DNA of 64,000 nt, taken from positions 21,950,501 through 22,014,500 of the forward strand of contig NC_057761.1 in the NCBI RefSeq assembly GCF_010389155.1, in the 5' to 3' direction. This DNA comes from Erigeron canadensis. Its lineage: Eukaryota > Streptophyta > Magnoliopsida > Asterales > Asteraceae. Below the pieces are notes generated by a model. The model was given only the letters and a program-made list of their open reading frames with translations, had not been told where the DNA came from and did not search any database. The translations under genes were made by a program, and so were the position numbers. This document shows, piece after piece, positions 22,165-34,449 of the stretch; position 1 is the first letter of the stretch; the number at the start of each line of letters is the position of its first letter.

Positions 22165-24240
22165 GGCCTCCACAGGAATGTAGTTGAATTAAATGTAGTA
22201 GTTGGAATTCAGATTGAATGGATGGATGGATGGTTGGGTGGTGGTGTTGTAATTATGATTGCTTTTATCTTTTGCTTTTTGAGAAGCAACTTTCATGTGT
22301 TTCAAGATAATGACCTGTCTTTATTTTTCCAAATGGTTTGCCTGCATTTACTTGCTTTTTTATGCACCGCATGAGTAGCTCTAAATGTCTTTGTGGCCCA
22401 TGTCACTTTGCATATATTTGTCAATTTTGTACACATTTGCTCTTTGGTGGTTGTCAGTCACAGGTCACAACAACTAACTAGGTCCATAAAACACAAACTT
22501 ATGCTCTTTTGTTAGGATATAACTAGACAAAAATTCAGCCATATAAGTCATGTTTAATTGCCAACTTCTTTTTTCTTGTGTAGGTTGAGTAATATTGGTT
22601 CTTTTGAAAGTTCGTATGCTTTTTTAAAATTCCTGAGAAACGCCATAATTCATGTAAAAGGGTATTATTTCATGATGGGACAATTTGCAAAAAAGGTGGG
22701 ATTTTAGGAAGGGTTTGTTTGCGATATTCATTTTCTTTTATTTTTATTTTTTATTTTTATTTTTATGTTGGTGCAAAATCTGACTTTAAAATTATAATTT
22801 AGCAGGAGGATCTATGGATTTTGGTGGTTGTGTCATGTGTGTCTTAAGTCATAAGTGATCGTAACTTGAATTATGTGGTCTGAAGATAATTAGAGAAAGT
22901 TAGGCCAAATTCGGCCATCACTTAATAGCCCTCCTAATACATTACTTAGTAGAACTATAACACTATAACGTAACTCTCTTATTTGATGTCTAAAATGAAG
23001 TTAAAAAAACTAATACAAGATACAATTAATTGGAATTGGTAGTTTTCGACATTTTTTATTCTTCTTATAACGTTATTTTGGGCCACTAAGCTTAATTCGA
23101 AACTTAGCCCAAAAGAATGTGGGATAATAAAAGTGTGAGCCTTATAAGTTGAGCAGTAGGTAACTAACATAAGTGATTTTGGAAAAAAATAATTTGGGCC
23201 CTGAGCCTATGACCACGTTGCCCTTCGCCCCTTCCTAAAAAGCCGGCATTAATAGACACATAAATGTATCATTTACAAATTCATTAAGTTAAAGTTAATT
23301 TTCTTCATTAGTGTTTAAAATTGTAACAATTTCATTTTGTTTCTTTCTAAATCTATGATTGGTTTCTAACATTTTAAGTAATTCTCACCGAACAAAATTC
23401 ACATACTATAAATTATTTCTTTATTATTCTACAAAGTACTTTTTTGCATTTCTTAATTTTTGCCAAAACCAACTTATTTCTCTCCCATCCTATTGCAAAA
23501 ACATGTTATTGACTTATTGTCAAAGCTTTCTGTAAGTCTTTGTTTGATTTTGTTTTTTACTTTAATAAACAAAACAAAATTAAAAGAGAAATGGGGGAGA
23601 AAGAAAATATTAGATTTGTGCACAAAACTCAATTTTAAATTTTATCTGTTCAGGTTATTTATTATTATATACATATGACATTCATACATACATACATACA
23701 TACATACATACATACATACATACATACATTAAGAAGATTTGTAGGTGTTGACCGAACGTAAAAAAAAGGCCCATAGGCTAAGCGCAACAAATTATATTTA
23801 TATATATTTTTTGAACAACGAGTTTATATTATATAAGCTAATCTTTAAAAACGACGATAAATGTTATATCAATAAACATAGTTAAAGTTATTCTTCAAGA
23901 AACTAAAAAAAATTCAAAATTATTTGCAATAAATCGTTATCTACATGAAATAAATAAAAAGAGAAAAGTATCACCTGTAAATTAAAAAAAAAAAGTGAGA
24001 ACAAGGACAATTTGTGATCAATTTGACAGAATGAGAGCACCGCGAGTCATACCAGAGTTGCCAAATTTACACGCTCACGCTACCCCGCCTAACGCAGACA
24101 AATGGATTGTTAAGTTTCATCACATACCGCTTATGTGCCATGGTATAAACGTACTTGACCACCATATGCCCTCTTCGTACTTTCTCCCCTTTTATACCTA
24201 AGTTAGTTATAGTTTTTCATTTTCATACCTAACAAAACCC
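22165..24240. other. 3' flank of the receptor kinase gene and intergenic DNA
   Basis: The first ~200 bases are the likely 3' UTR (GGATGGATGGATGG at about 22219; AATTAAATGTAG upstream as a possible poly-A signal region). A (CATA)n microsatellite follows at 23683-23729. About 23990-24200 shows a short open frame I do not recognise, possibly the 5' part of the Mutator relic downstream. Confidence 0.5.
23683..23729. repeat. (CATA)n microsatellite, ~12 units
   Basis: This is a perfect tandem tetranucleotide run. Confidence 0.95.
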
Positions 24241-24447
24241 TAAAAAAGTTATATCCTTTTCCATTTTCAATGCCGGGCTCCGGTTGTTTAATCTGGCCAA
24301 CGGATGTCGATGATTACAATCCCTAAAATGGTAAGAAACCCAGTTTTTTTTTATTTGCTTTGTTCTAAACCCTAAAATGTGTATTTGGGTATAAAAACCC
24401 TAAAATAAATTAATCTTTCATATTTTCATTATTTTTTCTTGTTATAT

Positions 24448-24968
24448 TCGTAGATGGGAAACCTACAATGTTGACATTAAAGTTTCATCATGGGAGTATA
24501 AAAGTTGAAGATGGACGAAGCTTCTATGCTGGAAAGACTACTTATGTTGACTACGTGGACTACAAAACTTTTTCTTTGCTTAAGATGAACCCCATTATGA
24601 AACACTTAGGTTACACACTTACACTGCAATTAGTATTAAGTCTTTTGAGTTTGTAAGACCTCACTGTTCTTATGACTTAGGAGCCATTTCAGTTTGTAAT
24701 AATGAAGATATAGAAAAATTGTCTATGCACACTCAAGGTCCATGTAAATTTCTAAATTTGTATGTTGAGCATAACCTTGAAGCACTTAGGTCACCCTCTA
24801 GATCAATAACGAGTCAATCTTTTTGTCTATCAACTAGCTTATGTTCGCAAATTGGTGTGTTTGACGAGGACTTACAAGGCCAATTGCAGATGACATACAT
24901 TAACAATATGTCATATAAACCGATCATTTGTCCAATCCGTGCAAAGGCCGGAGGTCATTGTCTATAGA
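24448..24968 (+). pseudogene. Mutator-like (MULE) transposase N-terminal relic
   Basis: The translation MLTLKFHHGSIKV, then YAGKTTYVDYVDYKTFSLLK, then MKHLGYT and, after a frameshift near 24640, CKFLNLYVEHN resembles the PB1-like N-terminal module of plant MuDR transposases (FHHGG...YVGGKV..FD.VD.D.FS..EL......LGY...LYVEH). The frame is broken, and no catalytic domain or zinc finger follows. The start is set by similarity, not by a functional ATG. Confidence 0.65.
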
Positions 24969-24971
24969 TGA

Positions 24972-25063
24972 ATCCTAGGTAGAGGTAAAACTGTCTACAT
25001 CTCAACCTCCCTCATACACCATCGAAGTATTGCGACTCAAAACCTTTAAAAGACAACATTGGG
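24972..25063 (+). mobile_element. 3' fragment of an Au-like SINE
   Basis: CCTAGGTAGAGGTAAAACTG, then CTACATCTCAACCTCC and GACTCAAAACC match the 3' half of the SINE at 7969-8246. The 5' tRNA-like half is missing. Confidence 0.7.
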
Positions 25064-26220
25064 TGTTACATTTATATTTTATTTGTTCAGTCCATGGACG
25101 ACACAGTTGTGTAGATTATTTATAAACTTTGACAATATTCTATGCAAATAATTATAAGTTTCAACATTTTATTAAAATCAAATTAAATCAATAACCTACA
25201 TACTCACCGCCGCTGCACCGGCGCCACCACCACCACCGATCTTTGTAGCCACCACCGTTGCTATCGCCGCTCGCCACCACCACCCGTCACCGTCACTACC
25301 GCCACCACCATTACATCGTCATCATGCATCATCGCCACTTCCACTACCACCACAACTTGCGGGTACCATTATAGTCTAAATAAATTGAAGACTTAGTGTG
25401 AAGATGAGATCAAATTTCTTGGCACCTAAGTAGCAACTGCCTCTGGATTTGATTTGGTTATTGAATTGCTTTTCCACTAAAGCAAAGTTACTCTAGATCC
25501 TCTTTATTCCTTGCGTGTATCATGTGACCAACTTTATATCCCAAGATTCATCTTTCACAACTTTAACTTTTGATTTACATACCCCTCCTAATTCTCTTCT
25601 TAGCTAGCTAGATATATAAGCTTAATTACAAAAGGCAAATATAATCTAAATTGATTTATAATAAATAAATAGATAAACATGTAAAAAATTGAATACCATG
25701 TATTTGTGTACTCTTACTATCATAATGAAATATACGATATGATGGTGATCATTATTACTATCACTAATGAGATGATGAATCAACTTCTCTCTTCCTATAC
25801 TTATTTGTTTCTTAAATATCTCTAACAAATCAAGATCTCCATCATCCGTATGCAACTTTCACTAAATGTAGCTATATATAATATCATATATGTCACTTAT
25901 TTCTTTGTCATTGTTTAACAAACCAATCAATAGTTTAGATTAGTTTATCATATCAAAGACAATATAATGACAATATTATATAGGTAATTAAATTTATCCT
26001 AATACACAAAACCCCATAGACCCTCATCCATCTTTATCCATACATCCATCCATCATTGCATGTGGCTTCTCTGATTTATGCATGGCCAACTTTGAACTTT
26101 CCATGAGTCTATTTACAAAAAGGAGTGAAAAGGGATATTCTTTATCATTCCATGCACATTCACAATCTAGTCATGAAAGCAATAAGCACTTAAAATTGGT
26201 GGGGTGATTGTTTTTATGTC
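25064..26220. other. intergenic DNA with a Helitron remnant
   Basis: About 25135-25378 ends in ACTTGCGGGTACCATTATAG and contains CCACCACC-rich sequence, like the Helitrons at 5029-5776 but decayed. The rest is AT-rich. The final few hundred bases are downstream of the minus-strand DUF1666 gene and should include its 3' UTR. Confidence 0.45.
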
Positions 26221-29200
26221 TTAATGAGCTGGAAAGAAAAGTGGTGAAGAATCTCTTTGTAATTTTCCATCAGAAACTTTCACTTTGGTCATTTTATCTT
26301 CACACCAATGCATCTGTTCTTCACTTAGATCAGTAGTTCTTAAAACTCTTGACACCACTTTTAAGTCTATTTGTGCCATTAAGACGTCCATTTCGTTTTC
26401 TACCTTTGATCTCCTTCTCCGTAAGCATTTGCGCGAACGTCTTAAGTCTTTTAGCTTCAACTTTTTCTGCGTATTAAAGTAACAAAAACATATATGATTG
26501 GAAGTCGCAATTATACAGCTTTAAGAGTGTATTACAAGAAGAAAAACGCGTATATACCACAGGTCCACAACTCCTCAAGCTTTAACATAAAGACGCTTTT
26601 TAGTTTTAATTCGCTTTTGCTAGTATTTTTTTGTTGAATATGTTTTTAAAGTCTGAAGACTCATTTAAGCTTAAACTAGCCATACAAGAAAACATACAAC
26701 ACTACTAACATGACCAAAACTTTGCTAGTATATATATGTATGTATGAGCATGGTACCCGCACAATGCAGCGACGAGCCGTCGATGACGGTGGTGTGATGG
26801 CGGCGACGGATGTTGACGGTGGTGGTAGTATCAATTGGTGTAGGTAAAGGTATTTGATTTAAAGGGTGTTAGTAGAGATATTTTATACGGAGTAATATAA
26901 TGGACTAATAGTGTAATTTATAACTAAAGGTTGAAGGTGATTTAATATATTAAGGGTATTTTGATCAATTCGCATGTCCTATTTTTGTAAACTTTCAACA
27001 TGAGCTAATAAATTTTGATATATTAGTATAGAAGTATCGATATAGAAGTATAGATAACATATAGTTTTAAGCTTAGCCGAGTTTGGTATTCATCTCGAGC
27101 TCAAGCATGTTATAAAACGAATTCCAATTTAAGCTTGAAATCGATTCGTGTTTTTTTAGGCTCTGATTGAATTCGAGCTTTTAACCTGTCGAGGTCGAGT
27201 AGGTCACGAGTAGTTTGACTAGTTTACATCCCCTAATTTTACATCATTACTCTTATTTTTTGTGTAAAGTTTTAAAGAAAGGGATGTGAAGGGGTTCTGA
27301 CCTTATGGTTGACTTTCTTGAGCAAGAGAAGAACGGTTGGATCGACTGAAGTTCTTGGGTTCTTAACGCGAAAGATATGTCTAAATATGTGGAAATGATT
27401 CTCTTTGTCAGCCTTGAGAAAACTCATGAATGTTTTGATTGCTTCCTCCATGATTACAAGGAATGATTCTGATGATATTCTTGACCCCAAATATTCATCT
27501 TTCTTCTCTTCATCGGAATCTACAAATTTTTAATAGAGAAACAAGTAACACATGGTTCCATCCATCAAATTTGGGTATGTTTGATAAAAATAACTGCAGT
27601 TGGGACTGTGGCCCGGAAATACTGGAGCTTCGGGTTAATATAATTGGGCTAGAAGTTGGGTTTGTTTTTTTTTTCAACTCTCCTTACAGAAGATTTTATA
27701 TTAAAGACTTTTAAGGACTTTTAGGAACTTTTCGAATAGTATATCCAAAGAAGACTATATACTTAAAAAGAGCTTATCTTTAAAAACTTGGGGTTTTAAT
27801 CTTTTAAAAGCCCCTTAGGCCCGTTGCTAAACATACCGTTAAATCCTTAATTACAAGATAAACAAATCATTTTAATTAAAGGTAAGTTTAAATTTACCTC
27901 GGTATTCCGGGACTTGAAGTAATTTAGGAGCCATACTTCTCATTCTAGCATAAACTATGGGTCTCCTACCACTCTCATAAGGTTCATTTTCGACATAGCG
28001 TTGTAAAAGCACTTGGAATTGCTGAAACTGTTGGGCAATGTAAGCAGGGCATCCCGGGTCAGATTCTAGACGCGACGCTCTTAATTGGTGGAAAAAGTTG
28101 TAGTTCCAATTTAGAGCTTCCCATGTCAAGCAAATCTGGGCTACATATGCCGCTTCCAATTCATGATATGAATTCTGATAGATATACGACGTTTTATTGT
28201 TTCTTGATGCTAATTTGTGTATGATTTTCTCTGACATTGATGAATGGACTGTTGTTGACGACCTAAATGACTCTGAAAGAATGCAACATTTGAAGCATAA
28301 TCAAAAAACAGTAGCAACATATGTGTATAATTGCATAATTATATTTTTGGCGATTTGATATATAGCACAAGGCAGTCACAAAATATTTAACATCAAGACT
28401 TAACCTTTTACAATTTTTGAAAACAACATGTCATTCTCTTTTGACATCCAAACTTTGCAAAAGGCAGAACATTATTGTTACTAAACGGTTAAAAGAAATG
28501 AAATACGTTTTTTTTTTTTCCTTTTCCTTTTAAAAAGAATTGAAACCTTTAACTATTTGATGGTAACATCTTCTTGCATATATACAACGAAATCAACTGA
28601 GGCAAATATTTTTTAATAATTTATCAAAACTAATTTTAGCGGTTTTTGAAGTTTTTAACAAGGGAGGTGATCCTTATAAACACATTTTTATAATTGTATG
28701 TCGCTGGAGGATCTTGGCAAGTACTATATAGGGCAGCGCACAAAACCCCACCCCTTTTAAGACGACCCCATTTAAAAAAAATCTTAGTTATATATATATG
28801 TATGATTTAAATATTAATATTAAAATCATTATTTTAAGAATTTATAGATATTAAAAATAAAATTAAATGCATTTTTTAAAAGAGACTAGTATTCAATGAA
28901 GACTAAAAAAATTTGTAAGTTCTAACTACTTATATGAAGAACATTTCGTGTTTAATGAATTATTATAAGATAATTACTATTTTTTTGTACATTTATAATA
29001 ATTATCATAAAATATATGTATAAATAATTTTTTTTATATGGACACTCATTTTTAAAATTTGATTTTGCACAAAGATGTCGAAATTCACTTGTCGGCCATG
29101 CTGTATATCAACAACATAATTCGTGATATTGTACAGTGTTACACCGTACTTAAAACATATGGTGATATATATATGGCTAAATGCATCAGCATTCTACAAG

Positions 29201-31082
29201 TTGCTTACTTGATTGTTGTATACATTACCGAGTTAATAGAAAATAAGCTAGTTTTACAAATAATTCAATGCCAGTTAAATAATCGATATATTTTAAACAA
29301 AAAGATCCATATGTGGTGATGTTGTATAGATATATTTAAAAACTTCATTTTTAAAAAATAAAACTTTACTTTTATGCAACATTTCCAAAAAAAAAGGCCA
29401 TTCCAAGTTTACTTCTACACTAAGGAAGTTAGGAAGTAGCTATAGTACCTGTTTCTTGAAGCTTTTGTGCACTAATTCTATCTAAAAACAACATTTCTTC
29501 ATCATACTTCTGAAAGACAGTGTAAGACTCCCATTTTGGGCAACTTCTTCGTGAAGAAGATGAAAACGGGTCATAACTTGGATCTCGGCAGTTAATGGAG
29601 CTTCTCCATTCAGATGAACTCTTAGAAGTTGACCCAACTGTATTTGTATCACCAAATATTTCTTCTTTATCCTTTTCTTCTAGCTCAAATTTTGAATTTA
29701 TTGGGGCTAGATTTGGAAACTTGTCTACTTGTGTTATATTCGATTCTAACTTCTTTCCGGTTTCTCGATATCTCTCTGCAAAAAGGTTAAAAACTAAGTT
29801 ATATGACGGCATGTATGATGAAACCAAATCATTGTTTGTTTGAAGTCGATGTTTGACAAAACTAGCTGAATGCAAGTTTGAAATTATTTACTTAAAAAAT
29901 TAAAATATAGTTTTTGTAATTTGATATCATTATAGTACTATAAAATTTAAAAAGTAACATATACAATCTCAAAGTTTCTATGGATCATAATACCAATGTT
30001 TACCAAAATGTTTTTTTGGAAAATTTTCAATCTTGTATTAAAATATTTGTGGTTGTGTAATTCTAGTTAACCATTTGGAATATTCCCAAAATGATATACT
30101 AATAGCAATAGATTTTATAGACATATTGTCATGTCATGGAATAAGTATATTCCATGGCTCAAAAATACAGAAAATACCTTCAATTTTGTCATCATCAAGC
30201 ACAAAAGCGATTTTCTTGGTAACACGCAAAGAAGGTTCATCTCCAACGTATCTAAAAGAAGTGCAAGTAGACCTAGCCCGAGTGGTTATAGCCGGCGAGT
30301 TAACTTCATATCTAAAAGACTTTGAGCCACGAGCCATCGATATCTTGTCCTCCTCCTTCTCCTCTTCCTCTTTTTTGTCTTCGCCGTTAAGACATTGTGA
30401 ATCGTAGTGTTCTTCATGCTCATTAGATTCGGGTAGGCTATAAAAAGACGAATCATCACTACTTTGATCAACGCTTATAATTGACGCTTCTTCTTCTTCT
30501 TCCTCCTCTTCTGATACCTCAAGAGGGTCGTTGTGAACGATCTCATCATCATCATCATCGAAAATAACACTATTTTGACATGAACTTGGTGAACTAGTTT
30601 GCAATATGTCATCCGCAACATGATGATCATAATAGTCTTTCTCTGGACTCTCGTCGTAAATTTGTCGTTCGTCAGTACTTATTACTTCTTCTTCTTCCTC
30701 TGAAAACGTTGCATATTCGTATTCTTCGTCGTTTCTAAATAGAATCAACCACAAAAAAGCATTAGCACAACATATTCTTATAGAGTCCCAAAAGCCTTAT
30801 CTATATAGGGTACTAGCCAAACCAAAAGTACTACAAGAAATTTGGGTTTTAGGGACGAGTAATTAATATGTACAACTATATATATATAATATACCTTGGG
30901 AGGAATGGGATGGAAGAAATGAAGAACAACAACTTAGAAAGGAAAATGGAGGTGAGATAGAAGAAGAGGAAAAGAAGTTGAAAAGAACTAGAGGCGTTGT
31001 AGAACAAACGAACTATGGTTTCTTTTGAACATTGCATTTTTGTTGCATCAAAGAAATAGAGTCTTTCTTCTACTAACATCAC
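26221..31082 (-). CDS. DUF1666 family protein (annotated in plants as ribosomal protein L34Ae-like)
   Basis: There are six exons on the minus strand: 31082-30895, 30734-30178, 29775-29449, 28272-27898, 27519-27302 and 26466-26221. All junctions are GT-AG with matching phase, giving 636 aa. Residues 34-62 are strongly hydrophobic (FLFFYLTSIFLSKLLFF). Exon 2 is acidic, with Glu/Asp runs. Exons 3-6 carry the DUF1666 signature: ERYRETGKK, LTWEALNWNY, DPGCPAYIAQQFQQFQVLLQ followed by RYVENEP, SSESFLVIMEEAIKTFM, and the C-terminal IDLKVVSRVLR, QMHWCEDK and LQRDSSPLFFP blocks. The function is unknown; the L34Ae name is a database label and there is no ribosomal domain that I can see. A Helitron sits in intron 5. 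The start is the first of two tandem Met codons. Confidence 0.88.
26724..27054 (-). mobile_element. Helitron inside intron 5 of the DUF1666 gene
   Basis: The minus-strand start TCTATACTTCTATATCG is at 27054. Near the other end lie the hairpin GCATTGTGCGGGTACCATG and a CTAGC terminus (one base off CTAGT). The inside is rich in GGTGGT/GACGG, as in the other copies. It lies wholly between 27301 and 26467 and does not touch a splice site. Confidence 0.65.
28273..29448 (-). other. intron 3 of the DUF1666 gene
   Basis: This is the largest intron (1176 bp). It is AT-rich. An 86-aa plus-strand frame inside shows no recognisable motif and is taken as chance. Confidence 0.8.
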
Positions 31083-32759
31083 CTCTTCTTTAATAAAGGA
31101 GACTCTCTCTCACTCAATTGTATAAAGAAAGAAAATATAAAGCAAAGTCATTAAGACAAACAAAGTGGCTATTTTTTAAAATTGTTTTTTAAAAAATACT
31201 TACATGAAAAAATTTTAGAAAACCAGCTTTGGATTATCTCATATATCTAGAAAAAGAAAGGGAAAATTGCAAATTGTATTATATATCTCATGATAATGAA
31301 AATGAAAATTGGTTTTGATTAACTCATTTATCTATTATATACTGTATATTGTTTTGCCACAACAGTTAAACAAATATTAATAATCTTATCACATTTCGTA
31401 TAAAGGCATAAAGCAGTAATGTTACAGTGTTACTTTATAAAAGGAGGGGAGAATTTAAAAAGTTAAGTGCTTCATATTTAATCACATTGCTTGATCTTTG
31501 GATTAAGAATTATTAAAATTCTTCGCCTAAAAGGATAGCAAGGCTAAGAGTGTATACTATATAAGAGTGTTTTATGAGTTTCTTGTATCATATAATAATC
31601 ACTCGTTTCTTGGACGCTAAGGATGCATTTGATTTTGTGTGATACTTTGATAGTATTAAGGTATAAGATAAATATTAAATTTAAAGTAGATTATATAATG
31701 AAGGAGTTAATAAAAGTGTTTTTTTTTTTCTTTTTTTGAAAGTGTAGAAAAGAAGAGACAAATTTTGCCACAAAGATGTATGTAACTTAACAAAACCACT
31801 TAGACATGGAAGATATATAATAATTCAAAATATTAATATGTTCATTGGGCTTGACACCTTGGGCTCAGGTCTTGGAGTTTCAAGTTGGATTCATGTATTG
31901 CACGGATCAGTTGGAGAATCTGTTGTTTCTGGTCTCCAACAAAATAGTCGTCGATCCTTTTGAACTGAAGCAGTTTTTCTATATTTGATAGGATAAGATT
32001 ATTTACCTCCCATCTCTTGTATACATCGTGGAAGACGGTACTGGCTAATTGTTGGTAGTGTTGAAATTAGTATAGGCAGTTTTAAACTTTTAATAGAAGG
32101 CCATAAGATATCACATTAAAGACTAATTGAAGGACTTCAATCGATAAATGTATGTTACTCTTAAATCGTAAATGTTAAACCTCTATGGTATATAGATAGT
32201 GTTTTTTTTTTTTTTTTACATTTCCAAAATAGTAAATAGAGGGTTCAAAGCAGCCAATTATCGACGCTGACCAACCTTTGTAAATGGGGTATGGATTTCA
32301 CATTATATGTTGTGTGATATGAAAATGACGACCAAGAGACACAAGAGACAAATTGGATTTAGACCAAGAGACGCATTGTTACAAAAGCATCGGACATTTA
32401 GAGAATCATTTGAAAAACATAACAAACTACACCACAAATAAAATGTCATTTAGTGGTATACAAAAAGTGTCAATAAAAATGAAAAAAATGTCATTAAAAG
32501 TCAACTTTGGATGCTGTGGCATACAAAAAAAAGTTATTGTGTCACTTTTTGTTGAGTCATTGTTGACGGAAGATATTTTCATGGCATACAATTTGTTGCC
32601 ACTAAGACTAACAGGCAAATTTAATGAATAATGCTACATATACATTTCTTAATATTTAATTAATTATTTTCATTTGATTAAATTAATTTCACTTGTTATC
32701 CATAATCATACAAAGCATACAAAAAAGAAAGTATTATTGAAAAAAAAATACAAATGTTA
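31083..32759. other. upstream region of the DUF1666 gene and intergenic DNA
   Basis: The minus-strand promoter should lie in the first few hundred bases. GCTTTATATTTTC (minus strand, about 31130-31142) is a candidate TATA element, and a CT-rich leader follows. Further right I see nothing certain. About 32340-32630 has an open frame with repeated GTGTCA/TGTCATT phrases that may be transposon debris. Confidence 0.4.
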
Positions 32760-33296
32760 GACCATCCCCATCGAGGGAAATTTAGTCTAGTCGGTCGGTT
32801 AAAATGGAATCTTTTCACTGGGGCTCATTCAATAAGCCACCCACTGATTTGGTGGTGTAAACATTAGTTGGTCGTATACTCTTATTTTTGTTATTATATA
32901 TTTTTGGAGGATGGAGTCAAAATAAATAGAAAATCTTTATATTACTTTTTATTTTTTAATTTATAATTTAACTTATATATAATATAAAAGTAGTTATTTA
33001 TCTTATTAAATACGTTTAGTAAATTTGAAATATTTTTTAATCTAATTAATTTATTTTTATTATCTAATTAATTTGAAATATTTATTAAACTAAAAAATAG
33101 TTTAGTTTTTTTATTAGTTTTGAATAACAAAAGTGTTAATTTTAAAGAATTATTATTTATTTAAAAAATAGTTTGGTTGGATTGTTGACGGAAATGTAAA
33201 AAATAGGTTTAGTTGAGTTGGATAGATGAAAAAGAGAAAAATTAGTTTTTTAGTGAATAATATGATTGGGTTGGGTTGTGAATGGGGATGGTCTTA
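32757..33296. mobile_element. Tourist/Harbinger-type MITE with TTA target duplication
   Basis: The element is 32760-33293. The terminal inverted repeat is GACCATCCCCAT (left) and ATGGGGATGGTC (right), and TTA is present on both sides (32757-32759, 33294-33296). TTA target duplications are typical of PIF/Harbinger. The inside is AT-rich and non-coding. Confidence 0.8.
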
Positions 33297-34449
33297 AGCT
33301 TATCCTCGAAACACCATACCAACAACTTTTGATACTTGAATTGTTAAATTAACTTAACTAAAACATACATAAAAAAAGCAAACTGTAGCGATTCTTCAAA
33401 TCCAATCATGTAGTAACGAGCCTTAAAACAACAAGAACTTGCAAATAGCATTCATCGGATTGATCCGTTCTTGCCAACGTTTTTACCTTAAGCTCTTTGC
33501 CTCTTTCAACTTAGCACAAAATGCAACACATAAGACAATTACGCCCCCCATATCCCCACCACTAATTTTTGGTAACCCGACCACTACTACTTTTTGCAGT
33601 GAGGGTCGCTGCAAAAAGTGAAAAAAATGCGGACCCCCATGTCTATAATGGTAAATATGACAGAATAAAAGCGGGCCCTGACAGGGTCGCTACAAAAAGT
33701 CTGGTCTGGTTACCAAAAAGGTGGCCGGGTTACCAGACGCCATTCCATAACACAACAAATTAGTGCGTGTCACAGTATCTCTAATCAGAGACCACGAAAA
33801 CGCAATCAAGAATATATCAATAACAACACCATTCATAGTTTAGAATTATTATAAATGGACATTGGGCACCACTGATTAGTCATTTTTATAAGTTGTAAAA
33901 TAAAATAAAAATTCCATTCTCATTATTGTGAGATAGGATTAGACCCTTTTGTTATTGGGATACATTTCAATTCCATCACATTATCAATATAATTCAATAA
34001 GTAAAACCAGCAACCAATATATATTTTTTTCCAAAAATAATCAAAAGTTTATAAATAAAACTGAATCAAAAAATCAAAATACATAAAACTCAAAAGAAAA
34101 GATTGAACTTTTTATATCTTATAGTAAATGTACCTGGCCTGAGTTCCAATGAGCCTTAGCATTTGAAAACTTCAATAATAATGACTGAAAGCTATTTTTC
34201 TACAGTATCATGTAAAAATAGGATTGGTAAAATTCCAAAAGAAAGAACTTGTATGTGAACAAATTACATAAAATAATACTCGTAGTACTTTACCTATTTA
34301 AATATTTAATCGGTTTATAAAGGGTTCATCATTTGAATCTTTCTCCTCGATGGGGTCACGTTCACTTTTTCAGTTGGGATCTGCTTACATCAAAAATACG
34401 CACAGGCTCACATAAACAGAAACATAAACAAAGATTATATTGAAGTTCA
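33297..34449. other. intergenic DNA with a hairpin-forming patch
   Basis: At 33570-33740 phrases recur in both orientations: ACTTTTTGCAG at 33587 and CTGCAAAAAGT ending at 33618 form an 11-bp-arm hairpin, while TTTTTGGTAACCCG and GGTTACCAAAAAGG bracket the patch. This may be a small MITE of about 170-180 bp. There is no gene. Confidence 0.45.

Noticed and set aside
24000..24201. 68-aa frame upstream of the Mutator relic as a host gene exon
   Set aside because: I recognise no family. It could be element sequence, so it is not called as a gene.
29059..29319. 86-aa plus-strand frame
   Set aside because: It lies in intron 3 of the DUF1666 gene on the opposite strand and has no motif.
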